A program made the translations under genes and the position numbers. A stretch of DNA of 64,000 nt, taken from positions 2,728,001-2,792,000 of the forward strand of contig NC_066311.1 of the NCBI RefSeq assembly GCF_905404315.1. Reading direction: 5' to 3'. The stretch comes from Leptidea sinapis. Lineage: Eukaryota; Arthropoda; Insecta; Lepidoptera; Pieridae. The notes beneath the pieces are model-generated. The model made no database searches, was not told where the DNA came from, and saw only the letters and a program-made list of their open reading frames with translations. How positions within the stretch are numbered: the first letter of the stretch is position 1; each line of letters starts with the position of its first letter. Shown one piece after another: positions 1 through 10,040 of this stretch.

Positions 1-567
1 CTATTGTATCCTATCCTTGGGTAGGTATTTCGTAATGGATGCTTAATAATGGTAAAAAAGTATCGATAAACTATAATTGTGAGGTATTCCCTATTAAAGG
101 CTTATTTTTTTCATTATTTGAATGTTCACCACTTCAGTCATCACTAATCAGTGACCAGTGTATCGCGAGTCTTCTGGGCAAATAGATTATGTGTTTGCCT
201 TTCGAAGGAATCAAGCTGAAATGGACACTTTCTACTACTGTATGTGATGTGTGTACATGTGTAAATTGTGTTTTTAAGTCTGTTAATTGTAATTATTTCT
301 TTTACGGTAAATTTGACATTTAGTTTTTCTTTGACGTTTGCGAATACGGGTGAGTTAATTTAAATATAAAACAAGATGCACAATATTTAATTTACAGTTC
401 AGATCAGTTATTACCGAAATAAAAAAGTGTTCGTAAGAATGAACATAGAGAATTTTTATTTCGTCGCAAATAATCAAAAAAATCAATGGTGAAGCCGACG
501 ATCCAGAGGTAAATATGTACGTCGTCTAAGCAGTTCTGCTAATTCTTAGTATATTTATTTGAATACT
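1..567. other. AT-rich stretch, no gene seen
   Basis: No reading frame with recognisable domains and no obvious repeat structure is visible on either strand. It is probably intergenic or ancient repeat sequence. Confidence 0.5.
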
Positions 568-772
568 GGCTGACCCGACAGACGTTGGTCTGTTCATAAT
601 AAAAAAAAAACTCTTGCGGATGGAATTTTGGAAAGTCCGTTCTCAGTTGACCTCTACTCGTTGAAAAGAATATTCCTACCAAATTTCAAGTCTTTAGCTC
701 TAGTGATTCCAGAGATATCGTGATGAGTGTCTATGTACGTGGAAATCTCTTATATATATAGATATATTGAAT
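568..772 (+). repeat. Short dispersed repeat fragment
   Basis: The stretch begins with a gacccgacagacgttg-type motif and ends in a TA microsatellite that gives way to the LINE. I know similar wording (gacagacgttg, then a gtgatgagtg motif, then TATATATATAGATA) as a high-copy dispersed repeat of lepidopteran genomes. The family assignment is from memory of style only. It probably forms the insertion context of the LINE that follows. Confidence 0.35.
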
Positions 773-899
773 ATGGGACATGGATTGTTTTGATCCAGAC
801 CACAATCTTTCAAGGATTTGCCTTAAGATTTGAATGGTCAGGGCGAATGCGAGACGGATCGGAAATTAAAGATTTGCGATACGACATATTTAACGTACC

Positions 900-1465
900 C
901 CAGGTACAAAATAGAGCATAATTTCATGCCTCATGCCGGGGTATGTGTGTACGTTAGGGAGGATATCTGCTGTCGCCGTCTCGGCAATTTTGAGGGTAGG
1001 GACCTGTCTACTCTCTGGCTCCACGCAGATTTAGAGAACCTTGTCCGCATCAATGCGTGTGTCTACAGGTCCCATAGTGGTAACGCAGAAACGGATCACC
1101 TCATGGGCTGCGTTCAAGCGGCATTTGATGACGTGCTTGCTCAGATCCCCTCCGCTGAAATCGTAGTCTTGGGTGATTTCAACGGGCACAATGCCGAATG
1201 GCTTGGATCACGTACTACAGACTACGCAGGGCGATCTGTGCATAATTTTGCATTGGCGTATGGTCTGTCCCAATTGGTTGAGTCGCCAACGCGGCTCCTG
1301 GATGTGGATAGCCACATGCCGTCCTTATTAGATTTTCTGCTGACTACACATCCCTATGGTTACCAGGTCGACGCCCCACTCGGAACGTCCGACCATTGCC
1401 TGGTCAGGAGTGTAGTGCCTATCCGACGCCAATGTCGCAGACAACCAGCGACCAGCTGCGTTTGA
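900..1465 (+). pseudogene. LINE endonuclease (APE/EEP fold) fragment
   Basis: The frame 830-1,465 encodes most of an exonuclease-endonuclease-phosphatase domain, which nicks target DNA for LINE insertion. Two family hallmarks are visible: a GDFNGHNAEW motif and, 70-odd residues later, TSDHCLVRS with the catalytic Asp-His. The N-terminal motifs of the fold are missing or diverged, consistent with 5' truncation. The frame ends shortly after the domain at a stop where intact relatives read on. The protein is therefore non-functional as it stands. Confidence 0.8.
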
Positions 1466-2053
1466 CACTACAAGTCAGCAGATTGGGATAGGATGCGTTC
1501 CTTTTTTGCATCCTACCCTTGGGGCAGGGTTTGTTTCCCTTCAGATGATCCTACTGCCTGCGCCATTGCAGTAGCCGATGTGATACTGCAGGGCATGGAT
1601 ATTTTTATACCAAGCTCGGTGCCGATCGGTGGCAGATCATAGCCCTGGTTCGATGCGTCAGTTAAAGCAGCATCTGACTGCAAAAAACAGGCGTATCGAA
1701 CTTGGGTTGCGGCGCTGGGCTCAAAGGATCCAAACTGCAAAGTTCTGAAGAGGAAATAACCGTGCCTCCAGATTTTTTAAGCGGCACATCGCCCGTGCGA
1801 AATCGAAGCACGTCGTCAAAATTGGCGAGCAGCTTTCCAGTTACCCGACCGGAACACGCAAGTTCTGGTCGTTGTTGAAAGCTGCTCTTGGTAACTTCAA
1901 CCATTCGTCCATGCCGCCGTTGCACATGAGGAATGACACCCTGGCCCATACGGCAAAAGAGAAAGCCGATCTCCTGTGCACTCTTTTTGCCTCCATCTCG
2001 ACTCTTGACGACATCGGAAAAACACCGCCGACATCCCACCGTATCAGAGCTCC

Positions 2054-2957
2054 ATGCCTGAAGTACAGTTCCGACAGAAAACTGTTAGGCGAGCTATGTT
2101 TACGTTGGACGTCAGGAAGTCGAGCGGGCCGGATGGCATTTCTCCAATCGTGCTTAGAACGTGTGACCCTGAGTTGACGCCGGTGCTAACGCGTTTATTC
2201 CGGCACTCTTATTCCAAAGGCGTAGTCCCTGACTCATGGAAGTCAGCCCTTGTCCATCCGGTACCAAAAAAAAGGAGACAGTTCGGATCCGGCAAACTAC
2301 AGGCCTATTGCTATTACTTCTCTACTCTCCAAAATCATGGAGAGCATAATTAACTACTAGCTCTTGGTATACCTTGAGGGTCACCAGTTGATCAAAGACC
2401 GACAGTACGGCTGTCGCCATGGTAGGTCGACTAGCGATCTTCTGGTATACCTAACACATAGATGGGCGGCGGCTATTGAAAGCAAGGGGGAAGGCCTGGC
2501 AGTTAGCCTGGATATAGCGAAGGCCTTTGATCATGTATGGCACAAGGCGCTCCTCGTAAAACTTCCATCATTTGGGCTTCCCGAGAGCTTATGCAAGTGG
2601 ACCTGCAGCATCCTCACTGGGCGCAGCATACAGGTCGTTGTCGACGGTTATAGCTCGAATCCCAAGCCCGTGAACGCTGGAGTGCCCCAAGGCTGTGTGC
2701 TATCTCCCACGCTGTTTCTACTGCATATCAATGATATGTTGGAAATGGACTTGGTTATACATTGCTATGCAGACGACAGCACTGGTGATGCCGTATACAC
2801 GGGTCATGCAACTCTCTCTAGGGAAAACATCGACCAGTGTCGAGAGAAACTTATGTCTTCTATCGAGTCCTCTCTCGAGAAGGTCGCGGAATGGGGTAAG
2901 TTGAAACTTGTCCAATATAACCCCCAGAAGTCTCAAGTTTGCGGCGTTTACCACTAA
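2054..2957 (+). pseudogene. LINE reverse transcriptase fragment
   Basis: Two overlapping frames (2,054-2,353 and 2,364-2,957) make a nearly complete reverse transcriptase. Visible landmarks are SSGPDGISPIVL (RT block 1), DIAKAFDHVW (block with the first catalytic Asp), GVPQGCVLSPTLF, and CYADDST (the YADD catalytic box). A frame break near 2,280-2,353, in an A-rich run, disrupts the segment where relatives have an NYRPI motif. Its role would be target-primed reverse transcription of the element's own RNA. Confidence 0.85.
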
Positions 2958-3860
2958 AAAAACCCCATTTGCCGTATCACCGCTCTTCGAGAACACTTCC
3001 CTTAAAGCCTCGCCTAGTATCGGAATACTGGGTCTTGAAATCTCAAGCGATTGCCAATTCCGTGGCCATCTGGAGGGCAAAGCCAAATTGGCTTCGAAAA
3101 AACTGGGCGTCATAAATAGAGCACGGCAATACTTCAAGTCGGCCCGCATTCTAGCGCTCTACAAAGCGCAGTTCCGGCCTCACATGGAGTATTGCTGTCA
3201 TCTCTGGTCTGGCGCACCCCAGTATCAGCTCGATCCATTTGACCGCGTGCAACGCAGAGCAGCTCGAATTGTCGGGGACCTAGCGCTCTGTGAACGGCTG
3301 GATCACTTGGCGTTGCGTAGAGACGTCGCTTCATTGTCCTTCCTTATGTACACCAGGGGACCTATGGGTATTTGCCATCCCAACGGGAATTTGATCGAAA
3401 TTGTGGATGATATAGAAAACCGTGGACATACGAGAGAACATTAGCATTTTATATAATATATTAAGATTAAAATATTTTGACACAAATTTCATCCTTTTAC
3501 ATCTAGGCCCAATAGTGCTATTTAATTCTTCTACCGCATTTATCACGTGGAGTGTTCCGAAGAGCTGTTCAACCTGATTCCTGCCGCCGAATTTCACCTT
3601 CGCACGACACGCCACAAGTTAAGATATCATACCCACCATCTGGATGTGTAGCGGTCCCCCACAGTGCGGTTTTCAAAGAGCTTTCTTCCTCGTACTACGA
3701 AGCTGTGGAATGAGCTTCCTTATGCGGTGTTTCCGGGACGATACGACATGGGTTACTTCAAGAAAAGCGCGTACACCTTCCTTAAAGGCCGGCAACGCTC
3801 TTGTGATTCCTCTGGTCTTGCAAGAGAGTGTGGGCGGCGGTGATCACTTAACACCAGGCG
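2908..3860 (+). pseudogene. LINE C-terminal region, split by a repeat
   Basis: The frame from 2,908 carries the usual post-RT segment, with SKKLGVINRARQYF, HMEYCCHLWSGAP and RVQRRAARIVGD, as in many LINE C termini. It is cut near 3,339-3,530 by the 179-bp repeat. It resumes with a stretch equivalent to YRIYHGECSEELF and ends in an ...FLKGRQRSC-like tail in shifted frames. The uninterrupted sequence can be inferred from the left-arm relative at 10,335-10,440. Confidence 0.75.
3339..3517. repeat. 179-bp interspersed repeat, copy 1
   Basis: This is nearly identical over 179 bases to 5,545-5,723; I see one substitution (T/A near 3,380). It sits inside the C-terminal coding region of the LINE, with about 13 further non-LINE bases after it. 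I do not recognise the family. I see no clear terminal inverted repeats, and no certain target-site duplication beyond a possible TTC. Confidence 0.8.
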
Positions 3861-3985
3861 ACCCGTACGCTGGTTTGTCCTGCTATTCCTTAAAAAAAAG
3901 CATACACAATACATAGGAATAAGTATAGTAGGTATGTTATTCTTCTACTATATTGTGTGTAAGTATGTAAATAAATAAATACCTT

Positions 3986-4480
3986 GAATGTCGGATTAAA
4001 TCCTCGTTCTTAGATGTGTGCCCCAAACGGGGTCATTTGGAAACAAACATTGTATTTTTGAGTATTTTCTAGAAAATGGTAGCACAATTCTTGCGTTTCT
4101 CGACATGACGTGCACTGTCAGTTGTATTTTATTACTCATGTAGAGTGTAACTAACAAAAAACTTCATTGAATTCTTTCTATTCTCGAGATGTCATGAAAA
4201 TGTCAATCCATACAAAATGTATCAAAAAATAAATTATTTTTTATAATAATATTATTTCGTGTTTTTTTCGATATTTTATTACTTATTATCCTATTCCGGA
4301 CTAAGAGAAATCCAAAAAAACAAACAACAGAAAAATTGGTCTTGCCGTTCTTGAGCTATAAATGGTGTAACTAACACGACCTTGTTTTATAAATATATAT
4401 AGATTAAAGATTTATTTTGTTTGAAAATTTCACTTTTTAAATTTAAAGTTTTTAATTAAATATTTAATTTGCGATAGTTC
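3986..4480. other. AT-rich intergenic, probable dispersed repeat
   Basis: No coding potential is visible. The end, around 4,350-4,410 (a gccgttcttgagctataa-like phrase followed by ATATATATAGATTAAAG), has the style of a high-copy lepidopteran repeat terminus. Confidence 0.35.
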
Positions 4481-4539
4481 TGTGGACTAGAATTACTTAT
4501 ATTTTTATTTTTTTCATGGGTATGCAGACCATACTGTAT

Positions 4540-5450
4540 ATCGTCAAATATCGAAATTTCTAGTACCAAAACACTCTAGAATATTCAAATAGTTCGGATG
4601 TTTTCGTTATTCGAAATCACTTGAGTTTGTTTAATTACTGTTCAGTCGTACTTTCAATGATTCACACTGGACTGAGCACACGATAGAACTGAAGAAAAGT
4701 CACTGAATTTCAGTTTATATATCGTTAAATAACGAAATTTCTAGAACCAGAACACTCTAGAATATTCAAATAGTGAGGACGTTTTCGTTTGTTCCTCGAA
4801 ATTACGTGAATTTGTTTAGTTACTGTACAATTGTACTTTAAATAATCTTCATGTTTCAGGCATTTTGGAAGTTTCCAGATTACTTCAAAAAATTTTAGAA
4901 CTTTTAAGACCACTTCAGGTTGACTTTAACAGTTAAATATATTTTTGAACTTTCTAGAGTATTCCGGAAATTTTTAAAACTTCTAAATCAAAAAATTTCT
5001 AAATCGTTTTATCGATCGATCGACTTCAACAGTTGCGCTAATTTTGAAATTTTCTAGACTATTTTAGAAAATTTTAGAACGTCCTAGTAAATTTCGGATT
5101 GATTTTAACAAATGCTTATGTTATAAATGTTATTTTGGAACTTTCTAGATCTTTTGACAAGCTTTCTTATACATCCAAGATCATTGAAACCATTTTAGAA
5201 CTTTTTATATCATTTCAGATTTTTTTTGAATTTTCTAGACAATTCTGGACCAATTTTCTCAGTTGCACGCATTTTGGGACTTCCCAGATCATTTCAGAAA
5301 TTTTTTCTCGACCATTTCGTATCAATTTCATCAATTGTACACATTTTGGAACTTTCTAGATCATTCTAGAAAGCCAGAACTTTCTAGATTTATTACATCA
5401 GTTGCACACATTCTGAAACTTTCTAGATCATTCCCGAGATTTTCTGAATT
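4540..5450. repeat. Degenerate array rich in TTCTAGA / GAAnnTTC motifs
   Basis: An approximate 190-bp unit is repeated (4,540-4,650 against 4,728-4,830). It is followed by shorter, diverged units of a gaactttctagatcattctagaa type out to about 5,440. TTCTAGA or CTAGAA cores occur in nearly every unit. The motif matches the inverted nGAAnnTTCn pattern of heat-shock elements, but it could simply be the satellite's own sequence. Confidence 0.7.
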
Positions 5451-5544
5451 TGACAGAAGCTTACATTAGATAGAGAAGGACAGATATATATAATTTCACA
5501 TTAGGGTCATCCAAAATCACCCATTTCCACCCATTCTGGCCAAA

Positions 5545-5723
5545 CTTCCTTATGTACACCAGGGGACCTATGGGTATTTGCCAACCCAACGGGAATTTGA
5601 TCGAAATTGTGGATGATATAGAAAACCGTGGACATACGAGAGAACATTAGCATTTTATATAATATATTAAGATTAAAATATTTTGACACAAATTTCATCC
5701 TTTTACATCTAGGCCCAATAGTG
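5545..5723. repeat. 179-bp interspersed repeat, copy 2
   Basis: This is a near-perfect copy of 3,339-3,517 in the same orientation, 2.2 kb away. It lies between the TTCTAGA array and the 3' flank of Kazal gene A. Near identity points to recent spread or recent duplication. Confidence 0.8.
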
Positions 5724-5734
5724 AACAAAAGGGT

Positions 5735-6330
5735 ATCAGTCTCCTTTGTTTTTTGCTTTTCCATCGCGACAATCTCGCAACTATGCACCAAGTAGGTCCC
5801 TACGAATTGCTCGAGTTTTCAATAAGAACGAAGGTCATACTAGGCGTGAAATATACCTACGATTGTAGGTATTGCTAGTACTGGCTTAAAATAATTCCAG
5901 GTTTAAAGTTGAACGCTAACGCTAACTTACCTTGGTGCAAATATAGTTTCTGAGGACGTCGCTTCACTTCAAGCATTCCCCACGTTCCTGGCACAACTAG
6001 CTGGACGATATACACGATACTAGAAGGTGTCGCACAGTGAATATATTCCGAGAGATAAATCAAGACGTCCCTCGGGAGGACTGGAACAACTGCCTACTTT
6101 ATTTAAACAGTGATTTCAAAGAATGCAAAACTGTGTATCACAGTGTCACAGAGTAGAGATGGATACTTACGTATTAAATATAGTGATATGTCACTAAATA
6201 ACATGAGCATTTTTTATGAGAATCCTGTGACTTAAGTACAGCTCTTTTAAATAAAACAAATAATTGAATGATTTATTGCTATATTTTGTTTTGAATTTTA
6301 TTAATTTATTTTATTTGCTTCATGATTTTA
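5735..6330 (-). repeat. Kazal-module 3' flank (copy A)
   Basis: This stretch lies 3' of Kazal gene A and is recognisably shared with flanks at 14,000-14,600, 20,270-20,950, 26,600-27,291, 32,520-33,200, 38,880-39,520, 49,564-49,979 and 53,471-54,102. Common landmarks include a tcactgtgcgacac phrase, a ggaacgtgggga phrase and a gcaccaagtaggt phrase. Copy A extends to about 5,735, further out than mirror copy A', which stops near 49,979. Confidence 0.75.
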
Positions 6331-7644
6331 TTAGCATTTGCCTTTGTGAGCAACCGATGCACCGCGACACTCACATCTGTAATTTGAAAAGTAAGAGTAA
6401 TTAAAATAGATTAAACGCTCACACTTATAATTAATTATTGATGACGAACATATTTAACTACACAGTTATAATAATAATACCACCACAATTCTTCCAACAT
6501 AATATTTAGATTTACTTAACGAAGATATTATTATTGTGACTGGGCATTTCATGTTTCACCTGTGGGAGGCTCCTTTGCACAGGATGTCGCCAAGATTGTG
6601 GGTACCACAACAGCGCCTATTTCTGCCTTGAAGCAATAATTTGTAAACATTGTTGTGTTTCGGTTTAAAGGGCGCTGTAGCTAGTGAAATTACTGGGCAA
6701 ATGAGACTTAACATGTTATGTCTCAAGGTGACGAGCACAATTCCAGTACCGCTAAGAATTGGGCAGGGCGTATCAATTACCATCAGCTGAACGTCCTGCC
6801 CGTCTCGTCAATTATTTTCAATTAAAAAAAAACTTTTATAAGCTCTAATATTGCTAAACATACCAGATCATATGTATACGATTCAATAGCACATCATTTC
6901 GGAAACATTACTCCCGGATAAGCAAGACACCTGATATAGGTACAATGAAGTTACCCTTTCCAAGATATAAACGTCGTTTTAACATATGAAGCCAGAAAAT
7001 AGGCACAGGAACTCCCTGATGTACCTAATCATGCATCCTAGCCGTGTTAGGATTTATTGCAATTATCATGAGACAATTCATTTTATTTCTTTATCTTTAT
7101 ATTAATATACTTCCTTTGATTTTCAATCTAATTGCAAAGGAGGTATTCCAATTCACAATAGCTACTTATTCACTGTACTTGTAGTCGTACCATCAAAAAT
7201 TATCAATTTATTATATTTAGTAGCAGCGATGGAAGAGCAGAATATACTAAGAATAGTTGAAAATACTTAAAAGGGTATCTTTCTCAAGAAAAATGATGAT
7301 AAGTCATCACCGCCACCACAGCAGAGTGTGTGTAACTCAGCCACCTCAGGGGTGATGATTGCTTTGAAATTGATGGTACGCACTTCATGTGTAATGTTTT
7401 GTTATTTTTTTTTTAATTCATAAGCTCTATCTTATTATGACAGAACTATCTTTATCTTAACAGATTTTCCGGAATACATGCATTGGTTGTCATATGTCTG
7501 TCCATTACTGCCACAGACAGGAAAGTAGTCTTGTGCACACGCAAAATCACAGAAGAGTTTTGATTTTGCACTTGCCCAAGCAACGATTGATAAAATCAAT
7601 GTAACAACTGAAATAAAAATGTTTAGTTCTTTAAATATTTGCAT
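6331..7644 (-). CDS. Kazal-type protease inhibitor, copy A (left)
   Basis: A two-exon gene on the minus strand: exon 1 is 7,644-7,478 and exon 2 is 6,376-6,331, predicting 70 residues. Residues 1-26 form a hydrophobic signal peptide ending ASA, so the product is probably secreted. The Kazal domain follows: C32-x3-C36-x7-C44, then GSNGQTYDNQC (C44 to C55 spacing with the conserved Tyr), then CEC and a last Cys at the C terminus. Kazal domains block serine proteases; the predicted P1 residue, second after the second Cys, is Gln. Seven cysteines are present instead of six. The splice donor reads AT|GTATTC because GTAA is missing relative to mirror copy A', so splicing may be impaired. Without splicing the frame runs on to 7,435. 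The tail seen in copy B is absent. Confidence 0.7.
6545..6830 (-). mobile_element. SINE/MITE-like repeat in the Kazal A intron
   Basis: A GC-richer insert carries the phrases gacgttcagctgatggtaatt and gcctcccac at its ends (in minus orientation). I know this wording as a very common lepidopteran short repeat. It mirrors 49,078-49,325 and was therefore in place before the arms were duplicated. A diverged partial relative lies at 8,695-8,850. It accounts for much of the 1.1-kb intron. Confidence 0.6.
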
Positions 7645-7770
7645 GTCATTTAAGATTATAATAAAAGAAACGGTGGATGATTATAACTGAAGAGAAAATT
7701 CACATTCAAATTCAACTAATTTTATTCAGATTACGATAAAAGATCACTAACAGAACGTCATAAACTGCAT
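7645..7770 (-). promoter_or_regulatory. Putative upstream region of Kazal A
   Basis: These bases lie just 5' of the Kazal A start codon. They are conserved in the mirror copy (48,105-48,231), and a solitary diverged copy occurs at 44,058-44,170. An arthropod initiator-like TCAGT occurs about 45 bases before the ATG, with a weak ATAAAATT some 37 bases further upstream. The promoter assignment is an inference; spacing is not ideal for a TATA box. Confidence 0.3.
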
Positions 7771-7775
7771 TCTAC

Positions 7776-8060
7776 ATGAGAACGGGCTCACTCAGTGGGC
7801 GTTTTCTTTTTAACTTCCCGCTAATAAAATTGAAAATTTTCAACAATTCGGGATGTTCTTGGTTTTACCCCGTTTTTCGAAAATCGAGTTTGCATCAGAT
7901 TTTTAAGGTCCTAGGAAGCTTCCCTGCTATTCTCGCGATGGTGTCCGTACATCTGAATATATGTATGTGTGTGTGTATGTATGGATGTATGTTAATCTCT
8001 TATAACTTTTGTACGGTTCGACCGATTCCATTGCAGTTGGTGGCATTCTAAACGGCTTGA
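7776..8060. repeat. Dispersed repeat upstream of Kazal A
   Basis: A block with a TGTATGTGTGTGTGTATG microsatellite, a ttataacttttgtacggtt phrase and an aacttcccgctaataaaatt phrase is the type of sequence found in high copy in insect genomes. It mirrors 47,820-48,100, and its start recurs at about 44,190-44,255. The associated 91-codon frame has no recognisable domain. Confidence 0.5.
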
Positions 8061-8283
8061 CAAAACATATTTTGAATACAATTGGACCGATTCGGACCGG
8101 TGGATTTTAAGAAATCTAAAAATAAACAACGAAAAAAAAATTTTAAAATTTTTAAAATAAGAATTATTTTAAACACAATCTATACGGTGTACTACAAAGA
8201 AACTAAATCCTCTAAATTTTCAATTTTCAGCCAGGCTTCCCTTAACCGTATTATGTTTAATTACAATGATTTTTGTAAGTAAT

Positions 8284-8592
8284 AATCGTACATAATAAAT
8301 AAGTTATCACTTAACGATTGTGATCAAACGGTGGAAACAAATAGATGATACTTACAAACTAATAGTTTCATGACGAATGGTTTTATTTCCTTCTATCGAC
8401 GTGACAAACTATGAGGAGACTTGCAGGCGATTAGTAGTAATGTAAACAAGGAAGTCATTATAATTGTAAGTAGTTTTTTAAGAACTCATTATTTTATTCC
8501 ATTTTAATTTATAATTAACAAATTGTTATTTGTTCAGGTTATCGCGCTATGAAATAATAATTTATTTTTAAATTAAAGTAGATACCACATAA
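8284..8592. repeat. Inner inverted repeat, A side
   Basis: This is similar, in reverse complement, to 12,510-12,830. Shared landmarks are ctatcgacgtgacaaacta, a ggttttatttccttc phrase and an attaaagtagata phrase. Together with the oppositely oriented Kazal A and B it shows that A and B arose as an inverted duplication nested inside the palindrome arm. Confidence 0.75.
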
Positions 8593-8689
8593 ATAACTAG
8601 CTTCGCCTCTATATCCCGCCCCATAATATTATATGATAATATTTCAATTACAATGGGAAGACTATAGGAACTGCTTTTTTTATGAAAAT

Positions 8690-9000
8690 AAGGGACGAGA
8701 GGAGCCAGACGTTCAGCTGATGGTAATTGATGCGCCATGCCCATTACAATGCAGTGCCGCTCAGGATTATTGAAAGACCCAAAAATTTTTTACTAAAACT
8801 GCGCTCGTTACCTTAAGATATAAGATGATAAGTCTCATTTGCAACTTTTATTTTTTTTATTTCTCATTGTCTACTCCAGATGTCTCGAGGGGCTGCTGAA
8901 AACCAGTGTTGTGTAGGTGTCTTCTGCACTAACACAACAATATACTGAGTCAGCTCCTTTTAGCAGGGAATCACGCGCACACAGTTATTTTTTGTTTGTG
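8690..9000 (+). mobile_element. SINE-like fragment joined to a LINE 3' UTR fragment
   Basis: 8,695-8,850 is a partial, diverged relative of the intron repeat at 6,545-6,830. 8,880-8,985 matches the 3' untranslated block of the LINE tail at 57,160-57,260 (ggggctgctgaaaaccagtg and a ccttttagcagggaatcacg phrase). The mirror lies at 46,880-47,190. It is either a composite insertion or successive insertions. Confidence 0.6.
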
Positions 9001-9760
9001 GTTCTTTTTATAATATTTGTGTAAAAGGGGTTAGTAATTTAAACGCACTTAAAATTGAAATATTTGTATTTTACACTTTCCACTAATAACTTTTATAACA
9101 TTGAATACAATTTGGGCAGCGTTACCCCTTACAGTTCACAATGAGTAATGTTCTCTCTTCGAAGTCGAGTTTTCTTTCACCCCCTGTGTGAGGGCGGAAG
9201 GAGGGTGTCAGGGCGGAGCCCTATACCCTGGCTCTTCTTCTCCCAAGACATCGCTACTTGTTGGGGGCACAACGATATTTTGTTTTTTTTTTTGCTAGTT
9301 TTTTTCGTAGTGCCTTAGCTTGTAGCTTAGTCAGTGAGTCTGTCAGTTTTCTTTGGTTTCGGGGTCTTGTGGAGTTTTTGTCATCCTCGTATTCAATAGT
9401 TCCCTTGAATACGCCTTCATTTTTCTTCAACCCTCTTCATCTGGGGGTCTTGTATGTAGCGGGGCAATTGACTTTTTGAAAAAAAGAAATTGATTTTATG
9501 TATTTTAAAACTTTATTATTAATAATATTGATATTGAATGGAAAAATCTTATCAATTAGTTATAAATTAATAAAAATTGATGAAATTTAAATAAAAATCA
9601 CGTGACTACAAACGCGCCATGGTTGGTCACCATAGTTGTGACGTCATAATGTTATAGCTATTTAATAACAGTACAACGTTTACGGCTTTTACACGTGACT
9701 AGACAATAATATTGAAAATTTATTGCTAAAATACGAGTCGTTAGTTGGTTCCGATTAGCT
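9001..9760. other. AT-rich stretch with one unrecognised frame
   Basis: It contains the mirror of the Lys/Glu-rich 73-codon frame at 46,446-46,667, read on the minus strand around 9,230-9,450. Otherwise I see only AT-rich sequence with no recognisable domain. Confidence 0.3.
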
Positions 9761-10040
9761 ATGTGTGATAAAGGATTTATTAAGGCAAAGTCCGATAATA
9801 TTCCTGATGTTGATATATTTATGATCATCGATTTTTAAAAATGACGCACGGTTTAATTCTGCTGAAGTTCGAGGTGCCAAGGCATCAAGGTAAGTCTGTT
9901 TAAAAAAATAATATAATAAATGAAAATATGTAAGTATTTATTCTCCATTACATTAAATATAATTATTTATTTCATAAATTGTAGAGCATCGCGTGAGAGT
10001 TACGGCGACAAAGCTATAGGTTATGTTCAACTAAGTCGTA
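9761..10040 (+). pseudogene. Truncated SWIM/YqaJ-like gene relic (left)
   Basis: Exon-like 9,761-9,889 starts MCDKGFIKAKS and later reads NSAEVRGAKAS, ending at a CAAG|GTAAGT donor. A second piece from 9,985, after a TTGTAG acceptor, reads SRESYGDKAIGYVQLSRKN. This matches the N-terminal part of insect proteins that I recall as having a SWIM zinc finger and a YqaJ-like nuclease domain. The frame is broken in a T/A homopolymer near 9,830, a lesion shared with the right arm. The sequence is cut at about 10,040, where a LINE fragment follows; the right arm keeps more of the gene. Confidence 0.5.

Larger units (their letters stand above)
830..3985 (+). mobile_element. Degenerate Jockey/CR1-group LINE
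   Basis: This is a 5'-truncated non-LTR retrotransposon. In order it shows an APE-type endonuclease (about 900-1,440), a linker, a reverse transcriptase (about 2,050-2,960), a C-terminal region (2,950-3,860), and a short 3' tail ending in TAAATAAATAAAT near 3,960-3,985. The frame changes repeatedly (near 1,466, 2,180, 2,353 and 2,957), so the element cannot make one protein. A 179-bp repeat interrupts the C-terminal region. The style matches LINEs abundant in Lepidoptera. I hesitate between the Jockey and CR1 groups. A related 3' piece lies at 10,103-10,540, and its 3' tail wording recurs at 50,240-50,310 and 52,930-53,040. Confidence 0.85.
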
